The notes under the pieces: generated by a model
The model's database searches: none
Told to the model about the DNA's origin: nothing
Seen by the model: the letters and a program-made list of their open reading frames with translations, nothing else
Position numbers and translations under genes: made by a program
Part shown: one piece after another, positions 7,700 to 16,219 of the stretch
Layout of the letters: each line of letters opens with the position of its first letter
Position numbering within the stretch: the stretch's first letter is position 1
NCBI GenBank assembly: GCA_002687905.1
Contig: NZBM01000007.1
Span: 1 to 61,833 of the forward strand
Direction: 5' to 3'
DNA from: a bacterium
GTDB taxonomy: Bacteria > Patescibacteriota > Minisyncoccia > Phycocordibacterales > JABMNX01
Length of the DNA stretch: 61,833 nt

Positions 7700-8342
7700 A
7701 ATAATTCCGGCAATAATGCCGAAGTCATACGATGAGCTGGAGGAGAAAGTGTCCTCGCTACTTGGAGTTGTGCCCGTGGTTCAGATTGATCTTATGGATG
7801 GAATATTTGTTAAAAGTAAAAGCTGGCCATATTTAAAAGGGGAATTAGTACCGGATTATTTACCAAATATTCACGAGATAGACTATGAAATTGATTTAAT
7901 GGTTAAAGACCCAAGAGATCGAGCGCACGAATGGGTTATGGCTGGAGCAAAAAGGATAATTCCCCACCTTGAGGCTTTTAAAAATCCGGCGGATGATTTG
8001 GCAGATTTAAGACACGATGATGTTGAGCTTGGTATTGCGGTAAATACCACAACTTCTAATGAAAAAATTGAGGAAGTAATAGGACTTGTTGATTTTGTGC
8101 AGTTTATGGGAATTGAGCGTATTGGATATCAGGGAGAAGTATTTGATGAGAGAGTAGTTGGGAAGATTATTTCTTTGCGTGATAAAAATCCTGAAATTAT
8201 AATTAGTGTTGATGGGGGAGTTAGTCTACTGAGCGCTCCTGAGTTAATTGAAGCCGGTGCAAATAGATTGGTTTCAGGTTCTACAATCTGGAAGAGTGAT
8301 AATATAGAAGAGACGATTGAGTCTTTAAAGGAATTGGTATGA
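7692..8342 (+). CDS. rpe: Ribulose-phosphate 3-epimerase family protein
   Basis: 216 aa TIM-barrel protein. In the family it converts ribulose 5-phosphate to xylulose 5-phosphate using a metal held by two His and two Asp. Here the first site reads VQIDLMDG where HIDxMDG is usual, so the His ligand is Gln; a later barrel strand keeps IISVDGGV, and the phosphate end keeps ANRLVSGSTIW. VQFMGIERIGYQG replaces the usual VNPGFGGQ loop. It is thus a diverged epimerase, probably still acting in this operon. It overlaps rpiB by 8 nt and the transketolase gene by 4 nt (ATGA). Confidence 0.8.
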   Translation: MAEIIPAIMPKSYDELEEKVSSLLGVVPVVQIDLMDGIFVKSKSWPYLKGELVPDYLPNIHEIDYEIDLMVKDPRDRAHEWVMAGAKRIIPHLEAFKNPADDLADLRHDDVELGIAVNTTTSNEKIEEVIGLVDFVQFMGIERIGYQGEVFDERVVGKIISLRDKNPEIIISVDGGVSLLSAPELIEAGANRLVSGSTIWKSDNIEETIESLKELV

Positions 8343-9202
8343 GTCTAGTTGACGATAAAAAAGTATGTGAGTTAGAGGCAAAGGCAGTAGAGATTCGGGA
8401 GACTCTTATTGAGATGCTTGTTGAAGCCGGCTCAGGCCATACAGCAGGACCTTTAGGTATGGCGGATATTTTTACTGCTTTTTATTTTCATATTCTTAAT
8501 CACGACCCTAAGAATCCTAATTGGGACGAGCGAGACCGTTTAATACTTTCAAATGGACACATCACTCCAATTCGCTATTCTGCAATGGCACACTCCGGCT
8601 ATTTTTCAATTGAAGAAGCAAAGACCTTAAGAAAGTTTGGCTCACGTATGCAGGGGCACCCGGAGCGAGAGAAACTTCCAGGTGTTGAGACTACGTCTGG
8701 TCCGCTTGGCTCAGGTCTCTCTGAGGCAGCGGGAATTGCCTATGGTGCACGTATGGACGGTAAGAAATTCCGGGTATATTGCCTTATGAGTGATGCCGAA
8801 CATCAGGCTGGAAATTTATGGGAAGGGGCAATGTTTGCGGGAGACAACAAGCTTTCAAACATAACTGGAGTAATAGATAGAAACAATATTCAGATAAACG
8901 GTATGACGGAGAATGTTATGCCACTTGAGCCACTTGCTGATAAATACAGAGCGTTTAATTGGCATGTAATTGAGGTAGACGGCCATAATATTCGTGAGTT
9001 TATAAATGCAGTAGAGGAGTCAAAGGCAATATATGAAAAACCAACTGTAATAATTGCGCACACAATACCTGGAAAAGGAATAAAGGAGATTGAATTTGAC
9101 TATAAATGGCACGGCAAACCTCCAAAAAAAGAAGAAGCGGATAAATTCTTGAGAGAGTTAAGGACTTTAGGTGGCACAATAGAGTGTTACGATCAAGATT
9201 AA
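8339..9202 (+). CDS. tkt: Transketolase, N-terminal (TPP-binding) subunit
   Basis: 287 aa corresponding to the N-terminal third-to-half of transketolase, which transfers two-carbon ketol units between sugar phosphates using thiamine diphosphate. Motifs include SGHTAGPLGMADIFTAFYF, the substrate-side HPEREKLPGVETTSGPLGSG, and the TPP-binding SDAEHQAGNLWEGAMFAG followed by IDRNNIQINGMT (classic form GDGE...N). The split into two genes is typical of archaea and many anaerobic or reduced bacteria. The C-terminal subunit gene follows after 1 nt, so the two chains should be made together and form the heteromer. Confidence 0.92.
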   Translation: MSLVDDKKVCELEAKAVEIRETLIEMLVEAGSGHTAGPLGMADIFTAFYFHILNHDPKNPNWDERDRLILSNGHITPIRYSAMAHSGYFSIEEAKTLRKFGSRMQGHPEREKLPGVETTSGPLGSGLSEAAGIAYGARMDGKKFRVYCLMSDAEHQAGNLWEGAMFAGDNKLSNITGVIDRNNIQINGMTENVMPLEPLADKYRAFNWHVIEVDGHNIREFINAVEESKAIYEKPTVIIAHTIPGKGIKEIEFDYKWHGKPPKKEEADKFLRELRTLGGTIECYDQD

Positions 9203-9203
9203 T

Positions 9204-10193
9204 ATGATAGTTCCTGACGCAAAACTTCTAAAAGATGTGTTTGATAAAGAGAGTCTAGAAAAGGGCTCGACTCGTGATGGCTTTGGACGTGGAGTTATTG
9301 AAGCTGGGGAAAAAGATGAAAGGGTAGTGGTGCTTTGCGCTGATCTTGCTGAATCTACACGCTCGCATTGGTTTAAGGAAGAATTTCCGGAGCGCTATAT
9401 TGAGGTTGGAGTAGCAGAGCAAAATCTAGCAACTATTGCGTCAGGTCTAGCTAATTACGGAAAGATTCCTTTCATTACGTCATATGCCGCATTTTCGCCC
9501 GGAAGAAATAATGAGCAGATAAGAACCACGATTACTCTTTCAAATCTACCTGTAAAGATAGGGGGAATGCACGCCGGGGTCTCAGTTGGCCCAGACGGGG
9601 CAACTCATCAGCAACTTGAAGATATCGCGCTTATGCGAGTTCAACCGAATATGTGTGTTATTTATCCGGCTGATGTAGAGGAGGCTAGAAAAGCTACAGT
9701 AGCTTCCGCAAAACATAATGGTCCGGTGTATCTTCGTTTCGCGCGATCAAAGACACCTATTTTTACGAGCTCTGACTCCCCATATGAAATTGGAAAAGCA
9801 AATATGCTTTATGAAGGAGACAGTCCGGAAGTAGTGATAATTTCAACAGGTCCTCTTACATACAACGCACTAGTTGCGGCAAATGAGCTTTCTGACGAAG
9901 TCTCTGTTAGCGTACTTAATTTACACACTATAAAGCCAATGGACGAGGAGGCGGTATTAAATGAAGCAAAAAAGACAGGTGCGGTTGTAACGGTAGAAGA
10001 ACATCAAGTGGCAGGAGGAATGGGCTCTGCAGTTGCAGAATTTTTATCCCTCAATAACCCAGTTCCAATTGAGTTTATTGGAATTAAGGATCAGTTTGGC
10101 CAATCTGGCGAGCCAGATGAATTAGTGGAATACTATGGTATGGGGGTTGAGAGTATAAAAGAAGCGGTTAGAAAAGTAGTAAAGAGGAAATAA
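9204..10193 (+). CDS. tkt: Transketolase, C-terminal (pyrimidine-binding) subunit
   Basis: 329 aa with the pyrimidine-binding domain (VLCADLAESTRSHWF near residue 45, EVGVAEQNLATIASGLA near 75 with the catalytic Glu in VAEQN) and the C-terminal domain (VVTVEEHQVAGGMGSAVAEF near 275). Together with the upstream subunit it forms a complete transketolase. The arrangement gap-rpiB-rpe-tkt-tkt gives a full set for moving between triose, pentose and other sugar phosphates without the oxidative branch (a transaldolase is not seen in the window). Its TAATG stop shares a base with the next start. Confidence 0.92.
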   Translation: MIVPDAKLLKDVFDKESLEKGSTRDGFGRGVIEAGEKDERVVVLCADLAESTRSHWFKEEFPERYIEVGVAEQNLATIASGLANYGKIPFITSYAAFSPGRNNEQIRTTITLSNLPVKIGGMHAGVSVGPDGATHQQLEDIALMRVQPNMCVIYPADVEEARKATVASAKHNGPVYLRFARSKTPIFTSSDSPYEIGKANMLYEGDSPEVVIISTGPLTYNALVAANELSDEVSVSVLNLHTIKPMDEEAVLNEAKKTGAVVTVEEHQVAGGMGSAVAEFLSLNNPVPIEFIGIKDQFGQSGEPDELVEYYGMGVESIKEAVRKVVKRK

Positions 10194-10639
10194 TGTTTAT
10201 AGAGCTTCTAATTCTAAGTTTTGTTGCGGCGTTTTTTGGAACGATAGTAATGACAGTTGGTCAGGAAATTGAGATCAGAATTAAGAAAAGACCCATAAGC
10301 TATACACTTGCAATTGCGATTTTTAAAATACTTCGTCTTGATTTTAATAAGCTAAATAAGGGAATGAAAATAGTTTCGAGCTATATAGTTCATTTTGCAT
10401 ATGGTACAGCGCTCGGTTTCCCTCTTGCTTTTTTCGAATATTTTGGATTTATGGATTTCTATATTGTACTTATCGTTTACTTTCTAATAGTCTGGATCCA
10501 AGGTCTTATTGTGGTTCCACTTCTTGGAATTGCAGGGTCGCCTTGGACGTGGGGACTTAAACCGGTCTTAACAGAGATGGTTCATAAATTTGTTTATTCA
10601 ATTGCTACTCTAATAATATTTACGAGTCTGGTTATATGA
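10193..10639 (+). CDS. Multi-pass membrane protein, unknown
   Basis: 148 aa with about four hydrophobic segments (roughly residues 3-21, 61-80, 84-113 and 128-147) and short basic loops such as IRIKKRP. The family is not recognised. It is coupled to the transketolase gene by an overlapping TAATG and overlaps the DUF1653 gene by 4 nt, so it belongs to the same transcript. The coupling may simply reflect genome compaction rather than a shared task. Confidence 0.6.
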   Translation: MFIELLILSFVAAFFGTIVMTVGQEIEIRIKKRPISYTLAIAIFKILRLDFNKLNKGMKIVSSYIVHFAYGTALGFPLAFFEYFGFMDFYIVLIVYFLIVWIQGLIVVPLLGIAGSPWTWGLKPVLTEMVHKFVYSIATLIIFTSLVI

Positions 10640-10854
10640 TAGAGTCCGGAAAATATAAGCATTCAAAAACAGGGAATTTGTACAAGGTATTAGGAGAGAC
10701 AAAGCATTCAGAGACACTGGAAGAGCTTGTGGTGTATGAGGCGCTTTATGAAAATAAAGAGTCAAAATTGTGGGTGCGTCCGCTTTCAATGTTTAAGGAT
10801 TTGGTTATAGTAGGTGGTGAGAAAAAGAAGCGTTTTGAATATATAAAAGAATAA
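10636..10854 (+). CDS. DUF1653 domain protein
   Basis: 72 aa, nearly all a DUF1653 domain: the start GKYKHSKTGNLYKVLG, the middle KHSETLEELVVYEALY and the end LWVRPLSMFKD are the conserved blocks. The domain is small, beta-rich and of unknown function in many bacteria. The gene overlaps the membrane-protein gene by 4 nt and ends 4 nt before the cyclopropane synthase gene. Confidence 0.85.
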   Translation: MIESGKYKHSKTGNLYKVLGETKHSETLEELVVYEALYENKESKLWVRPLSMFKDLVIVGGEKKKRFEYIKE

Positions 10855-10858
10855 TAAA

Positions 10859-11968
10859 ATGACGGGCAAGGAGAGAGTATGGGGTCTGCTTGAGAAAGCA
10901 GGTATAACAATAGACGGCAATAATCCTTATGACATCAGGGTTTTTAACGATAAACTCTACGATCGTGTATTTTCAGGCGGCCCACTCGCTGTTGGAGAGA
11001 GCTATGTTGATGGGTGGTGGGACGCAGACAATCTCTCAGAATTTTTTACAAAAGCACTTTCTGCAAGACTTGAGGATGAAATAGCTAATTTTGGGCTTCA
11101 TATACATATTCTTAAAGCTAAATTAACTAACCTTCAGGGTGTAAGGCGTGCTTTCGAAGTAGGCGAGAGGCATTATGATGCAGGAAATGATTTATATAAA
11201 AAAATGCTTGATAAAAGAATGGTATATACATGTGGGTATTGGAAAGACGCGAATAATTTGGGAGAAGCGCAAGAGCATAAATTGGATCTGGTTTGTAAAA
11301 AAATTGGTCTTAAAAAAGGAGACAGAATACTTGATATAGGATGTGGGTGGGGAAGCTTTGCAAAAGTTGCAGCAGAGCATTATGGCGCGGAAGTGGTTGG
11401 AATCACAATATCAAAAGAGCAAAAAGCACTTGCAGATGAGCTGGTAGAGGGTCTTCCGGTTGAGATACGTATTCAGGATTACAGAGCGCTCAACGAGAAG
11501 TTTGATCATATTGTATCACTAGGAATGTTTGAGCATGTAGGATACAAAAATTACAGAGAGTTCATGAAAGTTGCGCACCGCTCACTTAAGGATGATGGAC
11601 TCTTCCTACTTCACACAATAGGAGGTAATAAATCAGTCTTTACTACTGACCCGTGGGTAGAGAAGTACATTTTTCCTAACGGCATGCTTCCTTCAATAAA
11701 GCAGATTGGGGATTCAATCGACGGATTATTTGTTATGGAGGACTGGCACAATTTTGGAACTGATTATGACAAAACTTTAATGTCGTGGTTTGAAAATTTT
11801 GATAAAGGCTGGGAGAGTATCAAGGAAAATTATGATGGGCGATTTTATAGAATGTGGAAATACTATCTTTTGCTCTCAGCCGGCTCCTTCAGGGCTCGCA
11901 AAAACCAGCTTTGGCAGATCGTACTTTCAAAAAACGGAGTGAGCGGCGGATATACATCAGTTCGCTAG
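10859..11968 (+). CDS. cfa: Cyclopropane-fatty-acyl-phospholipid synthase
   Basis: 369 aa, SAM-dependent. The family adds a methylene bridge to unsaturated acyl chains of membrane phospholipids. The SAM-binding motif ILDIGCGWGSFAKVAAEHYG is at about residues 160-180, preceded by ERHYDAGNDLYKKMLDKRM and followed by SLGMFEHVGYKNY. The C-terminal FYRMWKYYLLLSAGSFRARK and LWQIVLSK blocks are family hallmarks. The presence of a lipid-modifying enzyme implies that this cell modifies lipids in its membrane, even if it imports them. It ends the long plus-strand block; a terminator-like palindrome follows before a convergent gene. Confidence 0.92.
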   Translation: MTGKERVWGLLEKAGITIDGNNPYDIRVFNDKLYDRVFSGGPLAVGESYVDGWWDADNLSEFFTKALSARLEDEIANFGLHIHILKAKLTNLQGVRRAFEVGERHYDAGNDLYKKMLDKRMVYTCGYWKDANNLGEAQEHKLDLVCKKIGLKKGDRILDIGCGWGSFAKVAAEHYGAEVVGITISKEQKALADELVEGLPVEIRIQDYRALNEKFDHIVSLGMFEHVGYKNYREFMKVAHRSLKDDGLFLLHTIGGNKSVFTTDPWVEKYIFPNGMLPSIKQIGDSIDGLFVMEDWHNFGTDYDKTLMSWFENFDKGWESIKENYDGRFYRMWKYYLLLSAGSFRARKNQLWQIVLSKNGVSGGYTSVR

Positions 11969-11970
11969 GT

Positions 11971-12020
11971 GGCTCTGTAGAGCCAAAATTTGCGACTCAA
12001 CCGGTTGAGTCGCAAATTTT
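11971..12020. terminator. Hairpin plus 36-bp perfect palindrome (repeat family copy 1)
   Basis: A short hairpin GGCTC-TGTA-GAGCC (11971-11984) abuts a perfect loop-less palindrome at 11985-12020 with half-site TTTGCGACTCAACC. It lies between the convergent genes cfa and the PfkB kinase, ends in a T tract on both strands and probably terminates both transcripts. The same palindrome recurs at 21320-21353 and, in shorter form, at 36532-36551. Confidence 0.75.
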
Positions 12021-12030
12021 TAAGTACAAT

Positions 12031-13038
12031 TTAATTGATTTTGGTTGCCTTATAATCAGCTGGCGCCTTTTCAAGTAATTCTTCAATTTTATCTTTAGTT
12101 AGAAGTCCTTCCTGGGCCCCAACTTTTTGTGTTACTGACATTGAATTTATTGGGCCCCGCGAAAGTGCTTCTGGAATACTCATATCAAGTGCGAGCATAG
12201 AGGTAAATGTTGAGGCAAAAGAGTCTCCCGCTCCAGTTCTATCAACAGGTGGCGCTGGATCAGGATACATCGGCATATGCCACATCTCCTCTCCATCATA
12301 TGTGTTTGCCCCGTCCGGACCTTCTGTGATTATTGCGATTTTTGGTCCAAGTGCGTGTATTCCTTTAAGAAGCTCTTTTATATCATCTTCTTTTGTATCT
12401 AGAATTCTCTGCGCTTCGTCCTTATTGCAAAAGAATAATTCTGACACTTCATATATATCTTTCAATTTCTCATACCCTAATTTCATCTGAAATGTACCCG
12501 GCTGAAATGCTAACTTTGTTTCTGAATTAACTTTTATATAATCTGCAATCTCGTGATGGAAAGGCAGAGAATTTTCTCCAAGTGATGATAAGTACATCCA
12601 CTTAGGAGGAGTCTTAAAATCTGGAAGCGAGTATTCATATTCATGGTGTTTTACCAGAATGGTACGTTCTGCCTCATAACGAAGTACGTAGTGATAGTTT
12701 GATTCCTTTCCTTTGTGCACTTTCACGTAATCACAAGACACTCCCTCTTTCTTTAATGCATTTATTTGGTCTTCTCCGTTTTCATCATCTCCAAGATTAG
12801 TCGCTAGAGCAGATTTAAGTCCAAGACGGCGAGCAGAGACTGAAGCGTTTGGACTGTTGCCAACTGCATGCACTACAACCACATTTTCATACGGGATTTT
12901 GTCTCCAAAACGCACACAGAGCATACAGTTTTTATCATCTATTTCACAATTTACACGAGCGTCTTTTAGTTCTATAAAGGCATCTGTAGTGATATCGCCT
13001 ATTGCTACGAAGTCTAATTCATCCATATTGTCCGTCAT
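12031..13038 (-). CDS. PfkB-family carbohydrate/nucleoside kinase
   Basis: 335 aa of the ribokinase/PfkB superfamily. The C-terminal signature DRTGAGDSFASTFTSML (about residues 263-279) contains the anion-hole GAGD with the catalytic Asp, and an N-terminal GNSPNASVSARRLGL block binds substrate. An insert with several cysteines (CEIDDKNCMLC, about 30-40) is unusual. These enzymes phosphorylate sugars, sugar phosphates or nucleosides with ATP. Being divergent from the aldolase gene, it might supply phosphofructokinase-type activity, but substrate cannot be read from sequence. It starts at 13038; a second ATG 4 codons in is possible. Confidence 0.82.
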   Translation of the reverse strand: MTDNMDELDFVAIGDITTDAFIELKDARVNCEIDDKNCMLCVRFGDKIPYENVVVVHAVGNSPNASVSARRLGLKSALATNLGDDENGEDQINALKKEGVSCDYVKVHKGKESNYHYVLRYEAERTILVKHHEYEYSLPDFKTPPKWMYLSSLGENSLPFHHEIADYIKVNSETKLAFQPGTFQMKLGYEKLKDIYEVSELFFCNKDEAQRILDTKEDDIKELLKGIHALGPKIAIITEGPDGANTYDGEEMWHMPMYPDPAPPVDRTGAGDSFASTFTSMLALDMSIPEALSRGPINSMSVTQKVGAQEGLLTKDKIEELLEKAPADYKATKIN

Positions 13039-13070
13039 TATAGCACTAAGGAGCGTGTTACAATTGCTCT

Positions 13071-13937
13071 ATGATGACACTTAGGGAAGCTGTAAAGGAA
13101 GCAGAAAACAAGGGTGTAGCGATAGGGCATTTTAATATTTCAGACACCGAGGGGTTAAATGCAATTTTTGACGCAGCAAAATCTCTCAACGTTCCTGTAA
13201 TAATTGGAACTTCAGAAGGCGAGAGGGATTTTATTGGAGTTAATCAGGCAGTGGCGTTGGTTAAGAGCTTAAGAGAAGAGCACAACTTCCCTATTTATTT
13301 AAATGCAGATCACACGTATTCAGTTGAAAAAGTAAAAGAAGCAATTGACGCAGGGTATGATGCAGTCATTTTTGACGGCACAAAGCTTCCTTTTGAAGAA
13401 AATATAGAGAAAACAGAAGAAGTGGTTGAATACGCTAAAAAAAGCGGAAGGGATGTTTTGGTTGAGGGGGAGATTGGCTATATAGGAACTTCTTCGAAAG
13501 TTTTAGACGAAATCCCAGATGGCGCAGAGATTACAGAAGAAAGTCTTACTAAACCAGATGAGCTTAAAGAGTATATTGATAAGACGGGGGTGGATTTGGT
13601 AGCGCCCGCAGTTGGAAATCTTCACGGAGTACTTAAAAAAGGGAAAAATCCAAACATTTCAATTGAGAGAATAAAGGAGCTTAGAGAAGTTGGAGGTGTG
13701 CCGGTGGTTCTTCACGGAGGCTCTGGAATATCTGATGGGGAATTTAGTGAGGCAATTAAAGCTGGGGTTTCGATAATTCATTTAAATACTGAAATAAGAC
13801 TTGCGTACCGCGAAGGTATAGAGGAAGTGCTTGAGGAGAAACCGGATGAGATAGCGCCGTATAGATTTCTTAAGGGAGGAGTTGAGGAAATGCGCGAGTT
13901 GGTAGAGAAGCGCTTAAAGTTATTTAACAACTTATAA
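13071..13937 (+). CDS. fba: Class II fructose-bisphosphate aldolase family
   Basis: 288 aa TIM barrel, zinc-dependent aldolase cleaving fructose 1,6-bisphosphate (or tagatose bisphosphate) into two trioses. Zinc ligand motifs are visible: LNADHTYS (about residue 83), VEGEIGY (near 140), GNLHG (near 180) and VLHGGSGI (near 213, also phosphate binding). NTEIRLAYREG near 245 is the usual NxDxR-like block in altered form. The mRNA should be leaderless: -10 TACAAT (13059-13064) ends 6 nt before the ATG. Divergent to the PfkB kinase, and with gap upstream, it completes a short triose-hexose link. Confidence 0.9.
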   Translation: MMTLREAVKEAENKGVAIGHFNISDTEGLNAIFDAAKSLNVPVIIGTSEGERDFIGVNQAVALVKSLREEHNFPIYLNADHTYSVEKVKEAIDAGYDAVIFDGTKLPFEENIEKTEEVVEYAKKSGRDVLVEGEIGYIGTSSKVLDEIPDGAEITEESLTKPDELKEYIDKTGVDLVAPAVGNLHGVLKKGKNPNISIERIKELREVGGVPVVLHGGSGISDGEFSEAIKAGVSIIHLNTEIRLAYREGIEEVLEEKPDEIAPYRFLKGGVEEMRELVEKRLKLFNNL

Positions 13938-13957
13938 ATCAATACCTTCCTACCCAC

Positions 13958-13985
13958 AAAACCTTACGATATATCGTAAGGTTTT
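13958..13985. repeat. 28-bp perfect palindrome downstream of TrpR-like gene
   Basis: Loop-less palindrome with half-site AAAACCTTACGATA; it overlaps the stop codon of the TrpR-like gene and lies between it and the convergent aldolase gene. The inner 26 bp equal the palindrome at the promoter of the same gene (14384-14421). It may be a terminator, a second operator, or both. Confidence 0.8.
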
Positions 13986-14385
13986 AGAGTTCGTCCATAA
14001 ACTTCTTGAATGATCTGGTTCTACCAGTAAAAGCAAGCGCTACGATTGATTCTAGAAGGGCATCTAAAGAGCCATCCTTGCTGTTTCTCCAAACCCAGTC
14101 GGAAGTATGGCGGTATTTTCCCAATTCAACTTCAAGCTTAAATCTTTCTGCGGTTGATGGACTTACACCTAACAGATCACTTATTTTATAAAGCGATACC
14201 CCTTTCTTTATAAGAAGGATCATACCAATACGTTTTGCGAGCATAATAGTTTCTGTCTCTGTTAACAGCTCTTCTAGGACTTGAATACGGGTTTTTGTTC
14301 CTGTCTTTCCGAAAAGTGCATATAAATGTCTCTCAAGACTTTTCTTGATCTTCCCACCAACTTTCTTTTGTGAGATATGTGGCAT
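13984..14385 (-). CDS. TrpR/YerC-like helix-turn-helix regulator
   Basis: 133 aa. The central part (about residues 35-90: LLTETETIMLAKRIGMILLI, then GVSLYKISDLLGVSPSTAER) has the layout of the Trp-repressor superfamily (TrpR/YerC), with the HTH at GVSLYKISDLLGVSPSTAER. The basic C-terminus (GRTRSFKKFMDEL) may contact DNA. I chose the ATG at 14383-14385; a TTG two codons upstream is less likely. The gene lies between two copies of one palindrome (13958-13985 and 14384-14421); the upstream copy covers its own start and lies just after its -10 box TATACT (14422-14427), which suggests autorepression. Whether it senses an amino acid is unknown. Confidence 0.72.
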   Translation of the reverse strand: MPHISQKKVGGKIKKSLERHLYALFGKTGTKTRIQVLEELLTETETIMLAKRIGMILLIKKGVSLYKISDLLGVSPSTAERFKLEVELGKYRHTSDWVWRNSKDGSLDALLESIVALAFTGRTRSFKKFMDEL

Positions 14386-14421
14386 ACACAAACCTTACGA
14401 TATATCGTAAGGTTTGTGTAT
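14384..14421. promoter_or_regulatory. 38-bp perfect palindrome, candidate operator
   Basis: Loop-less palindrome with core CCTTACGATATATCGTAAGG, spanning the start codon and transcription start of the TrpR-like gene. The -10 box for that gene (TATACT on the minus strand) begins one base beyond. The core recurs at the other end of the gene. It is also about 55 nt upstream of the 2-hydroxyacid dehydrogenase start, so that gene could be co-regulated. Confidence 0.7.
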
Positions 14422-14476
14422 AGTATAGGTTGTGTACAATTCTGGCTCAGTAGTAGTATCGCGTTATAATGTTTCC

Positions 14477-15442
14477 ATGAAAGTATATGTAACAAGAAAG
14501 ATTCCTGAATCGGGAATAAAATTGCTTAAAGACAGAGGGCACGAAGTTCAAGTAAGCGAAAAAGACGGAGTTCTGACTGAAGAGGAATTACTTTCAGCGC
14601 TTTCAGAAAAACCATATGATGCAGTGCTCTCACTTCTAACAGATAAAATAGACACTAAAGCATTTGATGCGGCGCCGAATGCAAAGATTTTTGCAAACTA
14701 TGCCGTTGGGTATAACAATATAGATATTGAAGAGGCGAACAAGAGAGGAATAACGGTTACAAATACTCCCGGTATTCTTACAAACACCGTAGCGGAGCAT
14801 ACTATTGCTTTAATGCTTTCAATTACCTCAAGAATTGCAGAGGGTGACAGGTTTACTCGCGCTGGGAAATACGACGGTTGGGCACCACTTCTTCTTTTAG
14901 GGACGGATCTGAAAGACAAAACGCTGGGGATTCTTGGGGCGGGCAGAATTGGTCAGCGTGTTGCGCACATTGCATCGCGTGGACTTGGAATGAAACTTTG
15001 TTATTACGATGTAAAACAGAACAGAGAATTTGAGAGTGAATATGGTGCAAAATTTGAAGTGAGTGTTGACTCTGTATTAAAAGTTGCTGATGTCGTAACA
15101 GTCCACGTTCCCCTTCTTGATTCCACAAAACATTTAATAAACAAAGAGCGGCTGGAGATGATGAAAGAAAGCGCTTACCTTATTAACTCCTCACGCGGAC
15201 CAGTGATAGATGAGAGTGCGCTAGTTGAGGTCCTTAGGGAAAACAAAATAAAAGGAGCGGCACTTGATGTATTTGAAGACGAGCCGAAGCTGGCAGAGGG
15301 GCTTCCAGAATGTGAGAATGTAGTCATTACACCGCACATTGCGTCAGCCACAGAAGAGACAAGAGGAAAGATGTCAGAAATGGCCGCGCAAAATATTATT
15401 GATTTTCTAGAGGGAAAGACTCCGGAAAACAAAGTTGTATAG
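14477..15442 (+). CDS. D-isomer-specific 2-hydroxyacid dehydrogenase
   Basis: 321 aa, glyoxylate/hydroxypyruvate reductase-like. The NAD-binding GILGAGRIGQRVA (about residue 150), SSRGPVIDESALVE with the catalytic Arg region (near 230), the Glu region DVFEDEPKLAEG (near 258) and the catalytic His in ITPHIASAT (near 283) are in the right order. It reduces a 2-keto acid with NAD(P)H; candidates are glyoxylate, hydroxypyruvate or pyruvate. The start at 14477 is set by -10 TATAAT (14465-14470) 6 nt upstream (leaderless); the open frame continues upstream without signals. Confidence 0.9.
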   Translation: MKVYVTRKIPESGIKLLKDRGHEVQVSEKDGVLTEEELLSALSEKPYDAVLSLLTDKIDTKAFDAAPNAKIFANYAVGYNNIDIEEANKRGITVTNTPGILTNTVAEHTIALMLSITSRIAEGDRFTRAGKYDGWAPLLLLGTDLKDKTLGILGAGRIGQRVAHIASRGLGMKLCYYDVKQNREFESEYGAKFEVSVDSVLKVADVVTVHVPLLDSTKHLINKERLEMMKESAYLINSSRGPVIDESALVEVLRENKIKGAALDVFEDEPKLAEGLPECENVVITPHIASATEETRGKMSEMAAQNIIDFLEGKTPENKVV

Positions 15443-15548
15443 TTAATAATACTAACTGTTGACTGATGTCATAATTCTCCCAACTGGAGTATATTGCTAA
15501 GCCGGTTTTATCGTTGCAATTTATAGCTAAATTCGTATACTACTCCTT

Positions 15549-16196
15549 GTGTTAACGCTAGAAATAAAAGAGAGAAATACTAAAGAAAAGGGCGCGGAAG
15601 GCTCTATTCCGGCGGTTTTTTATGGCCCAAAAGAAAAGTCCACTTCCATTTCAATATCAAGGAAGGATTTTGCAAAGCTATGGAAAGAAGCCGGAGAGTC
15701 AACCGTTGTGACACTCTCTGGTGCCGGAGATAATAAAGAAGCTCTTATTCACGAGGTTGATTTAGACCCACTTTCGTATGAGCCAAGACACGTTGATTTT
15801 TATGTAATGGAGAAAGGAAAGAAAGTGAAGGTCTCTGTTCCAGTTGAGTTTGTAGGGGTATCACCCGCTATAAAAGAGTTAGGAGGAACTTTAATTAAGG
15901 TTACCCAAGACATTGAAGTGGAAGCGATGCCGAAAGATCTCCCGCAAGGTTTAGAGGTGGATATTTCAAAGATTGTAGACTTCTCAAGTAATGTAACAGC
16001 AGCTGACGTCGCACTTCCTCAGGGTGTAGAGCTTGTAACTGCTCCTGGTGAGGTTCTTGCTTCAGCCGCCGAGGCTAAGGAAGAAGAGGAAGAAACAGCT
16101 CCAGAGGTTGACCTAGAGTCAATTGAGGTTGAAAAGAAAGGAAAGCAAGAAGAGGGCTCGGGGGAGGAAGAAAAGAAAGAAGACTCTGGCGAATAA
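15549..16196 (+). CDS. rplY: 50S ribosomal protein bL25 (Ctc/TL5 type)
   Basis: 215 aa two-domain bL25 that binds 5S rRNA. The N-terminal domain includes GSIPAVFYGPKEK and LIHEVDLDPLSYEPRHVDFY; the C-terminal TL5-like domain includes VPVEFVGVSPAIKELGG and the beta barrel to about residue 170. The final 40 residues are acidic/lysine low complexity, a trait shared by uS2 and bS16 here. The start is GTG at 15549, supported by -10 TATACT (15536-15541) 7 nt upstream and by the conserved first residues LTLEIKER. Confidence 0.92.
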   Translation: MLTLEIKERNTKEKGAEGSIPAVFYGPKEKSTSISISRKDFAKLWKEAGESTVVTLSGAGDNKEALIHEVDLDPLSYEPRHVDFYVMEKGKKVKVSVPVEFVGVSPAIKELGGTLIKVTQDIEVEAMPKDLPQGLEVDISKIVDFSSNVTAADVALPQGVELVTAPGEVLASAAEAKEEEEETAPEVDLESIEVEKKGKQEEGSGEEEKKEDSGE

Positions 16197-16219
16197 TTTG
16201 TTTTTGATATACTAGTTTT

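Noticed and set aside
11854-12078. ORF across the cfa 3' end and palindrome
   Set aside because: It runs through the terminator palindrome and overlaps two well-supported genes in other frames.
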